From positions 434,001 through 498,000 of the forward strand of contig JANFNE010000022.1 of assembly GCA_024867545.1 (NCBI GenBank): 64,000 bases of DNA, in the 5' to 3' direction. Under the pieces are notes generated by a model. The model was not told where the DNA came from and did no database searches. It saw nothing but the letters and a program-made list of their open reading frames with translations. Position 1 is the stretch's first letter; each line of letters starts with the position of its first letter. A program made the translations under genes and the position numbers. This document shows positions 55,801 to 64,000 of this stretch, one piece after another. Source of the DNA: Phytopythium helicoides. Its lineage: Eukaryota; Oomycota; Peronosporomycetes; Pythiales; Pythiaceae.

Positions 55801-58800
55801 TCTAGAGGTGTGGAAGCGACCACGTCCGACCATGTCATGTTGGACTCGTCACCCAAGGACCTCCATTTGGAGAACTCCAAGTGAGCGCGCGCGATGCGTC
55901 CGCGCGCGCAGATTGTAGTGGCATGTCTAGAGGTGTGGAAGCGACCACGTCCGACCATGTCATGTTGGACTCGTCACCCAAGGACCTCCATTTGGAGAAC
56001 TCCAAGTGAGCGCGCGCGATGCGTCCGCGCGCGCAGATTGTAGTGGCATGTCTAGAGGTGTGGAAGCGACCACGTCCGACCATGTCATGTTGGACTCGTC
56101 ACCCAAGGACCTCCATTTGGAGAACTCCAAGTGAGCGCGCGCGATGCGTCCGCGCGCGCAGATTGTAGTGGCATGTCTAGAGGTGTGGAAGCGACCACGT
56201 CCGACCATGTCATGTTGGACTCGTCACCCAAGGACCTCCATTTGGAGAACTCCAAGTGAGCGCGCGCGATGCGTCCGCGCGCGCAGATTGTAGTGGCATG
56301 TCTAGAGGTGTGGAAGCGACCACGTCCGACCATGTCATGTTGGACTCGTCACCCAAGGACCTCCATTTGGAGAACTCCAAGTGAGCGCGCGCGATGCGTC
56401 CGCGCGCGCAGATTGTAGTGGCATGTCTAGAGGTGTGGAAGCGACCACGTCCGACCATGTCATGTTGGACTCGTCACCCAAGGACCTCCATTTGGAGAAC
56501 TCCAAGTGAGCGCGCGCGATGCGTCCGCGCGCAGATTGTAGTGGCATGTCTAGAGGTGTGGAAGCGACCACGTCCGACCATGTCATGTTGGACTCGTCAC
56601 CCAAGGACCTCCATTTGGAGAACTCCAAGTGAGCGCGCGCGATGCGTCCGCGCGCGCAGATTGTAGTGGCATGTCTAGAGGTGTGGAAGCGACCACGTCC
56701 GACCATGTCATGTTGGACTCGTCACCCAAGGACCTCCATTTGGAGAACTCCAAGTGAGCGCGCGCGATGCGTCCGCGCGCGCAGATTGTAGTGGCATGTC
56801 TAGAGGTGTGGAAGCGACCACGTCCGACCATGTCATGTTGGACTCGTCACCCAAGGACCTCCATTTGGAGAACTCCAAGTGAGCGCGCGCGATGCGTCCG
56901 CGCGCGCAGATTGTAGTGGCATGTCTAGAGGTGTGGAAGCGACCACGTCCGACCATGTCATGTTGGACTCGTCACCCAAGGACCTCCATTTGGAGAACTC
57001 CAAGTGAGCGCGCGCGATGCGTCCGCGCGCAGATTGTAGTGGCATGTCTAGAGGTGTGGAAGCGACCACGTCCGACCATGTCATGTTGGACTCGTCACCC
57101 AAGGACCTCCATTTGGAGAACTCCAAGTGAGCGCGCGCGATGCGTCCGCGCGCGCAGATTGTAGTGGCATGTCTAGAGGTGTGGAAGCGACCACGTCCGA
57201 CCATGTCATGTTGGACTCGTCACCCAAGGACCTCCATTTGGAGAACTCCAAGTGAGCGCGCGCGATGCGTCCGCGCGCGCAGATTGTAGTGGCATGTCTA
57301 GAGGTGTGGAAGCGACCACGTCCGACCATGTCATGTTGGACTCGTCACCCAAGGACCTCCATTTGGAGAACTCCAAGTGAGCGCGCGCGATGCGTCCGCG
57401 CGCGCAGATTGTAGTGGCATGTCTAGAGGTGTGGAAGCGACCACGTCCGACCATGTCATGTTGGACTCGTCACCCAAGGACCTCCATTTGGAGAACTCCA
57501 AGTGAGCGCGCGCGATGCGTCCGCGCGCGCAGATTGTAGTGGCATGTCTAGAGGTGTGGAAGCGACCACGTCCGACCATGTCATGTTGGACTCGTCACCC
57601 AAGGACCTCCATTTGGAGAACTCCAAGTGAGCGCGCGCGATGCGTCCGCGCGCGCAGATTGTAGTGGCATGTCTAGAGGTGTGGAAGCGACCACGTCCGA
57701 CCATGTCATGTTGGACTCGTCACCCAAGGACCTCCATTTGGAGAACTCCAAGTGAGCGCGCGCGATGCGTCCGCGCGCAGATTGTAGTGGCATGTCTAGA
57801 GGTGTGGAAGCGACCACGTCCGACCATGTCATGTTGGACTCGTCACCCAAGGACCTCCATTTGGAGAACTCCAAGTGAGCGCGCGCGATGCGTCCGCGCG
57901 CGCAGATTGTAGTGGCATGTCTAGAGGTGTGGAAGCGACCACGTCCGACCATGTCATGTTGGACTCGTCACCCAAGGACCTCCATTTGGAGAACTCCAAG
58001 TGAGCGCGCGCGATGCGTCCGCGCGCGCAGATTGTAGTGGCATGTCTAGAGGTGTGGAAGCGACCACGTCCGACCATGTCATGTTGGACTCGTCACCCAA
58101 GGACCTCCATTTGGAGAACTCCAAGTGAGCGCGCGCGATGCGTCCGCGCGCAGATTGTAGTGGCATGTCTAGAGGTGTGGAAGCGACCACGTCCGACCAT
58201 GTCATGTTGGACTCGTCACCCAAGGACCTCCATTTGGAGAACTCCAAGTGAGCGCGCGCGATGCGTCCGCGCGCAGATTGTAGTGGCATGTCTAGAGGTG
58301 TGGAAGCGACCACGTCCGACCATGTCATGTTGGACTCGTCACCCAAGGACCTCCATTTGGAGAACTCCAAGTGAGCGCGCGCGATGCGTCCGCGCGCGCA
58401 GATTGTAGTGGCATGTCTAGAGGTGTGGAAGCGACCACGTCCGACCATGTCATGTTGGACTCGTCACCCAAGGACCTCCATTTGGAGAACTCCAAGTGAG
58501 CGCGCGCGATGCGTCCGCGCGCGCAGATTGTAGTGGCATGTCTAGAGGTGTGGAAGCGACCACGTCCGACCATGTCATGTTGGACTCGTCACCCAAGGAC
58601 CTCCATTTGGAGAACTCCAAGTGAGCGCGCGCGATGCGTCCGCGCGCGCAGATTGTAGTGGCATGTCTAGAGGTGTGGAAGCGACCACGTCCGACCATGT
58701 CATGTTGGACTCGTCACCCAAGGACCTCCATTTGGAGAACTCCAAGTGAGCGCGCGCGATGCGTCCGCGCGCGCAGATTGTAGTGGCATGTCTAGAGGTG

Positions 58801-61800
58801 TGGAAGCGACCACGTCCGACCATGTCATGTTGGACTCGTCACCCAAGGACCTCCATTTGGAGAACTCCAAGTGAGCGCGCGCGATGCGTCCGCGCGCGCA
58901 GATTGTAGTGGCATGTCTAGAGGTGTGGAAGCGACCACGTCCGACCATGTCATGTTGGACTCGTCACCCAAGGACCTCCATTTGGAGAACTCCAAGTGAG
59001 CGCGCGCGATGCGTCCGCGCGCGCAGATTGTAGTGGCATGTCTAGAGGTGTGGAAGCGACCACGTCCGACCATGTCATGTTGGACTCGTCACCCAAGGAC
59101 CTCCATTTGGAGAACTCCAAGTGAGCGCGCGCGATGCGTCCGCGCGCGCAGATTGTAGTGGCATGTCTAGAGGTGTGGAAGCGACCACGTCCGACCATGT
59201 CATGTTGGACTCGTCACCCAAGGACCTCCATTTGGAGAACTCCAAGTGAGCGCGCGCGATGCGTCCGCGCGCGCAGATTGTAGTGGCATGTCTAGAGGTG
59301 TGGAAGCGACCACGTCCGACCATGTCATGTTGGACTCGTCACCCAAGGACCTCCATTTGGAGAACTCCAAGTGAGCGCGCGCGATGCGTCCGCGCGCGCA
59401 GATTGTAGTGGCATGTCTAGAGGTGTGGAAGCGACCACGTCCGACCATGTCATGTTGGACTCGTCACCCAAGGACCTCCATTTGGAGAACTCCAAGTGAG
59501 CGCGCGCGATGCGTCCGCGCGCAGATTGTAGTGGCATGTCTAGAGGTGTGGAAGCGACCACGTCCGACCATGTCATGTTGGACTCGTCACCCAAGGACCT
59601 CCATTTGGAGAACTCCAAGTGAGCGCGCGCGATGCGTCCGCGCGCGCAGATTGTAGTGGCATGTCTAGAGGTGTGGAAGCGACCACGTCCGACCATGTCA
59701 TGTTGGACTCGTCACCCAAGGACCTCCATTTGGAGAACTCCAAGTGAGCGCGCGCGATGCGTCCGCGCGCGCAGATTGTAGTGGCATGTCTAGAGGTGTG
59801 GAAGCGACCACGTCCGACCATGTCATGTTGGACTCGTCACCCAAGGACCTCCATTTGGAGAACTCCAAGTGAGCGCGCGCGATGCGTCCGCGCGCGCAGA
59901 TTGTAGTGGCATGTCTAGAGGTGTGGAAGCGACCACGTCCGACCATGTCATGTTGGACTCGTCACCCAAGGACCTCCATTTGGAGAACTCCAAGTGAGCG
60001 CGCGCGATGCGTCCGCGCGCGCAGATTGTAGTGGCATGTCTAGAGGTGTGGAAGCGACCACGTCCGACCATGTCATGTTGGACTCGTCACCCAAGGACCT
60101 CCATTTGGAGAACTCCAAGTGAGCGCGCGCGATGCGTCCGCGCGCGCAGATTGTAGTGGCATGTCTAGAGGTGTGGAAGCGACCACGTCCGACCATGTCA
60201 TGTTGGACTCGTCACCCAAGGACCTCCATTTGGAGAACTCCAAGTGAGCGCGCGCGATGCGTCCGCGCGCAGATTGTAGTGGCATGTCTAGAGGTGTGGA
60301 AGCGACCACGTCCGACCATGTCATGTTGGACTCGTCACCCAAGGACCTCCATTTGGAGAACTCCAAGTGAGCGCGCGCGATGCGTCCGCGCGCGCAGATT
60401 GTAGTGGCATGTCTAGAGGTGTGGAAGCGACCACGTCCGACCATGTCATGTTGGACTCGTCACCCAAGGACCTCCATTTGGAGAACTCCAAGTGAGCGCG
60501 CGCGATGCGTCCGCGCGCGCAGATTGTAGTGGCATGTCTAGAGGTGTGGAAGCGACCACGTCCGACCATGTCATGTTGGACTCGTCACCCAAGGACCTCC
60601 ATTTGGAGAACTCCAAGTGAGCGCGCGCGATGCGTCCGCGCGCGCAGATTGTAGTGGCATGTCTAGAGGTGTGGAAGCGACCACGTCCGACCATGTCATG
60701 TTGGACTCGTCACCCAAGGACCTCCATTTGGAGAACTCCAAGTGAGCGCGCGCGATGCGTCCGCGCGCGCAGATTGTAGTGGCATGTCTAGAGGTGTGGA
60801 AGCGACCACGTCCGACCATGTCATGTTGGACTCGTCACCCAAGGACCTCCATTTGGAGAACTCCAAGTGAGCGCGCGCGATGCGTCCGCGCGCGCAGATT
60901 GTAGTGGCATGTCTAGAGGTGTGGAAGCGACCACGTCCGACCATGTCATGTTGGACTCGTCACCCAAGGACCTCCATTTGGAGAACTCCAAGTGAGCGCG
61001 CGCGATGCGTCCGCGCGCGCAGATTGTAGTGGCATGTCTAGAGGTGTGGAAGCGACCACGTCCGACCATGTCATGTTGGACTCGTCACCCAAGGACCTCC
61101 ATTTGGAGAACTCCAAGTGAGCGCGCGCGATGCGTCCGCGCGCGCAGATTGTAGTGGCATGTCTAGAGGTGTGGAAGCGACCACGTCCGACCATGTCATG
61201 TTGGACTCGTCACCCAAGGACCTCCATTTGGAGAACTCCAAGTGAGCGCGCGCGATGCGTCCGCGCGCGCAGATTGTAGTGGCATGTCTAGAGGTGTGGA
61301 AGCGACCACGTCCGACCATGTCATGTTGGACTCGTCACCCAAGGACCTCCATTTGGAGAACTCCAAGTGAGCGCGCGCGATGCGTCCGCGCGCAGATTGT
61401 AGTGGCATGTCTAGAGGTGTGGAAGCGACCACGTCCGACCATGTCATGTTGGACTCGTCACCCAAGGACCTCCATTTGGAGAACTCCAAGTGAGCGCGCG
61501 CGATGCGTCCGCGCGCGCAGATTGTAGTGGCATGTCTAGAGGTGTGGAAGCGACCACGTCCGACCATGTCATGTTGGACTCGTCACCCAAGGACCTCCAT
61601 TTGGAGAACTCCAAGTGAGCGCGCGCGATGCGTCCGCGCGCGCAGATTGTAGTGGCATGTCTAGAGGTGTGGAAGCGACCACGTCCGACCATGTCATGTT
61701 GGACTCGTCACCCAAGGACCTCCATTTGGAGAACTCCAAGTGAGCGCGCGCGATGCGTCCGCGCGCGCAGATTGTAGTGGCATGTCTAGAGGTGTGGAAG

Positions 61801-62319
61801 CGACCACGTCCGACCATGTCATGTTGGACTCGTCACCCAAGGACCTCCATTTGGAGAACTCCAAGTGAGCGCGCGCGATGCGTCCGCGCGCGCAGATTGT
61901 AGTGGCATGTCTAGAGGTGTGGAAGCGACCACGTCCGACCATGTCATGTTGGACTCGTCACCCAAGGACCTCCATTTGGAGAACTCCAAGTGAGCGCGCG
62001 CGATGCGTCCGCGCGCAGATTGTAGTGGCATGTCTAGAGGTGTGGAAGCGACCACGTCCGACCATGTCATGTTGGACTCGTCACCCAAGGACCTCCATTT
62101 GGAGAACTCCAAGTGAGCGCGCGCGATGCGTCCGCGCGCGCAGATTGTAGTGGCATGTCTAGAGGTGTGGAAGCGACCACGTCCGACCATGTCATGTTGG
62201 ACTCGTCACCCAAGGACCTCCATTTGGAGAACTCCAAGTGAGCGCGCGCGATGCGTCCGCGCGCGCAGATTGTAGTGGCATGTCTAGAGGTGTGGAAGCG
62301 ACCACGTCCGACCATGTCA
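40894..62319 (+). repeat. 125-bp satellite array, segment B (about 172 copies)
   Basis: Same unit, orientation and phase as segment A, 21.4 kb without interruption. Most units are 125 bp. From about 43.3 kb on, a 123-bp variant that lacks one CG in the right arm of the alternating-CG palindrome (CGCGCGCAG for CGCGCGCGCAG) recurs in a patterned way. A rarer marker, AGAGGGGTGG for AGAGGTGTGG, occurs near 40,981, 46,467 and 50,081. Otherwise units are nearly identical, with one TTGGATTCG near 46,873. The segment is ended by copia copy 2. Confidence 0.98.
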
Positions 62320-62686
62320 TGTTGGAGGTAGTGAGGTCTTGGACACGAAGCTTGGACGGAGCGGAGGGAGTTCTTCACTTGGACAGAAGACCGGAGCGAA
62401 GACCACTTGAGGGGTAGAAGGAAGATTCGAAAGTGATTTGATTGAGGTCCTTAGTTCGCAACTACTTGCTACCTCTAAGCCTGCCTGTCCTTTACTGGGT
62501 TCACTCTACTTGATCTTTTCCTGGATGCTGATTCACGGCAGCCAATCAGAGGGCGCCACGTGGATCCCATCTTGTACTCACAATCTCGTACCCACGAGTT
62601 GACGTAATCGATGAGCGTAATCAACGTGGGATCGCATTGGACTGCCTCGGGCTAGTCGGTCCAGGTCAAACCGGCTGCCCTCAACA
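62320..62686 (-). repeat. Copia copy 2 3' LTR
   Basis: 367 bp, same length and ends as copy 1, with a few substitutions (for example GGATGCTG versus GGATACTG near 62,523). Confidence 0.95.
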
Positions 62687-62693
62687 CGCCCCC

Positions 62694-64000
62694 TCAATGC
62701 GAAGTCCCATGGATGCCGAGAGCCGCCGTGAGTTCCGTGTGGCGAGGTCCCGGTAGCGCCTTGGTCATGATGTCGGCCAGCATCGTCGCAGTCTCGCAGT
62801 ACTCGAGCTTGACTTCACCACGCTTGACTACGTCGCGGATGTGATGGTACTTGATGTCGATGTGCTTGGCGCGACCGTGGTTGACCGGGTTCTTGGTCAT
62901 CTTGATGCACGACTGGTTGTCTTCGCGGATCATGAGCTCTGGTCCCGATGTGTTCGCAGCCGCAAGGATCTCGCAAACCACGCGATGAATCCACTTGCCT
63001 TCTTGGATGGCTAGGCTGAGCGCGATGTACTCCGCTTCGCTTGTCGACAGAGACACACTTGACTGCTTCTTGCTTCCCCAACTGACCGGCGCGCCCATCA
63101 GCATGAAGGTGTAGCCGGATGTCGACTTGCGATCAGCGAGGTCACCAGCCCAGTCGGCGTCGGAGTAGCCGCGAAAGTCGATGACGTTGCCGGGCTTGAA
63201 GCAGATTCCGTGGTCCTTGGTGCCTTGCAAGTAGCGAAAGATACGCTTGACCGCAACCCAATGCTCCTCTTGCGGGTTCTCCATGAAGCGCGATACGTAG
63301 CCCACGGCGTACGCGATGTCCGGTCGAGTCGCTGTCATCAGATGCATCAAGGCGCCGACCGCTTCCCGAAACGGAGCGTTCACCTTGGTAGATGCGTCGC
63401 TTGGAACCAGACGCGAACTCATGTCGACCGGACTCACCACAGCCTTGCACTGGAGCATGTTGAAGCGTGTGAGGATGTCGTTGATGTAGCGTCGCTGGCA
63501 CAGTGTGATGCTTCCATCGGGTCCATAGACCAACTCGATGCCGAGCACGAACGCACACTTGCCGCTGTCGGTCATCTCGAAGCGCATCTTCAGGTCATAC
63601 TTGGTGCGTGTAATCAGCTCGATTGAGCTTCCCGTCACCAGAACATCGTCGACGTAGACCAAGATAAGCACGCAGTGGTCGTTGACGATCTTGATGTAGA
63701 GACACGGGTCAAACGCTGACACTTGGAAGCCGATGGAGCACACAAACTCGTCGAAGGTCTCGTTCCACACACGCGAAGCTTGCTTGAGGCCGTAGATCGC
63801 CTTCACCAGCTCAAGGCAGTCAAAGCCGCCGTCCAACTCGACGCCTTCTGGAACCACACAGTACACGACCTCCTTCATCACGCCGTATAAGAATGCCGTC
63901 ACCACGTCCAGTTGATCGAGGTGCCAACCAAAGAAGACGATGAGCGCGATCACGATGCGCAGCGTCGCGTACTTGACCACGGGCGAGAACGTTTCCGTGT
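62694..64000 (-). CDS. Copia Gag-Pol, C-terminal part (RT and RNase H), partial
   Basis: Open from the window edge to the stop at 62696-62694. The visible 435 codons correspond to copy 1 from [12 protein letters not shown] to the end, with YVDDVLV and SDADWAGD present. Only a handful of amino-acid changes are seen versus copy 1 (for example WHLDQLD/WQLDQLD, ELITRT/ELIART, IAYAVG/IAYGVG, AANTSG/AANKSG). No stop or frameshift in the visible part, so this copy may also be active. Confidence 0.95.
   Translation of the reverse strand, partial: TETFSPVVKYATLRIVIALIVFFGWHLDQLDVVTAFLYGVMKEVVYCVVPEGVELDGGFDCLELVKAIYGLKQASRVWNETFDEFVCSIGFQVSAFDPCLYIKIVNDHCVLILVYVDDVLVTGSSIELITRTKYDLKMRFEMTDSGKCAFVLGIELVYGPDGSITLCQRRYINDILTRFNMLQCKAVVSPVDMSSRLVPSDASTKVNAPFREAVGALMHLMTATRPDIAYAVGYVSRFMENPQEEHWVAVKRIFRYLQGTKDHGICFKPGNVIDFRGYSDADWAGDLADRKSTSGYTFMLMGAPVSWGSKKQSSVSLSTSEAEYIALSLAIQEGKWIHRVVCEILAAANTSGPELMIREDNQSCIKMTKNPVNHGRAKHIDIKYHHIRDVVKRGEVKLEYCETATMLADIMTKALPGPRHTELTAALGIHGTSH

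Larger units (their letters stand above)
62320..64000 (-). mobile_element. Ty1/copia copy 2, minus strand, 5' part outside the window
   Basis: Begins with TGTTGGAGGTAG, the reverse complement of the copia LTR end, directly in a satellite unit after ...CATGTCA (so one TSD copy would be TGTCA). It contains the full 3' LTR and the C-terminal third of Gag-Pol, and runs off the right edge. It is the same family as copy 1 but in opposite orientation. Confidence 0.95.

Noticed and set aside
62315..62319. TGTCA as a confirmed target duplication of copia copy 2
   Set aside because: The other end of the element is outside the window, so the duplication cannot be checked.
26624..62378. Repeated 82-, 123-, 164- and 246-codon ORFs on the minus strand and 90- or 131-codon ORFs on the plus strand in the array
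   Set aside because: They are products of the satellite period. A 125-bp unit shifts frame each copy, so an ORF spans two units; a 123-bp variant lets it run one unit further. Both strands give ORFs with the same period, with no sign of selection.
1..64000. tRNA, rRNA and telomere repeats
   Set aside because: I looked for cloverleaf-like arms, conserved rRNA segments and TTTAGGG-type runs and saw none.

Overview
The window looks like nuclear DNA of a flagellated stramenopile, most likely an oomycete. Genes are compact and carry many short GT-AG introns (about 50-80 bp). Neighbouring genes alternate strand, with 80-270 bp between most of them. The gene set (E2F, MAD2, MSH5, a PDE6D-like prenyl-binding protein, a double-RING RNF32 homologue) is eukaryotic. 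The taxonomic call is inference; no rRNA or tRNA gene is visible.

Bases 1-20,857 are a gene-rich arm. In order: BABAM1/MERIT40-like (+, partial), E2F (-), SPCS2 (+), MAD2 (-), MSH5 (+), a securin-like protein with KEN and D boxes (-), an unresolved stretch, a small CHCH/mS37-like protein (-), a nardilysin/insulysin metalloprotease (+), a PDE6D-like protein (-), an RNF32-like double-RING protein (+), a TFIIB-ribbon protein with C2H2 fingers (+), and the mitochondrial Hsp70 escort factor Zim17/DNLZ (-). Genes for DNA repair, the G1/S transition, the spindle checkpoint, meiotic recombination and (probably) anaphase control lie together in the first 10.3 kb. RNF32 and DNLZ, the genes nearest the repeats, show apparent single-base frame breaks.

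From about 21.06 kb to the right edge the window is repetitive. A decayed copia fragment borders a very large tandem array of a 125-bp satellite: about 27 kb and roughly 219 copies are in the window, and the array probably continues beyond it. Three young LTR retrotransposons sit inside this array. (i) A complete Ty1/copia element (+, 21,939-26,721) has 367-bp LTRs, TSD AACTC, and one 1345-codon Gag-Pol ORF whose first ATG lies within the primer-binding site. (ii) A complete 8.3-kb Ty3/gypsy chromovirus-like element (-, 32,573-40,893) has 291-bp LTRs and TSD ACTCG. (iii) A second copia copy (-) starts at 62,320 and runs off the window.

The gypsy element is the most unusual object. Gag and Pol are joined by a textbook -1 frameshift signal (A AAA AAC, 8-nt spacer, perfect 9-bp stem-loop). 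A 637-codon ORF lies on the opposite strand in its 3' region and overlaps the end of pol. The whole element carries about 30 perfect short GC-rich inverted repeats, each different in sequence, far more than chance predicts. Its LTR also contains a perfect inverted pair of CCAAT boxes that could drive transcription both ways.
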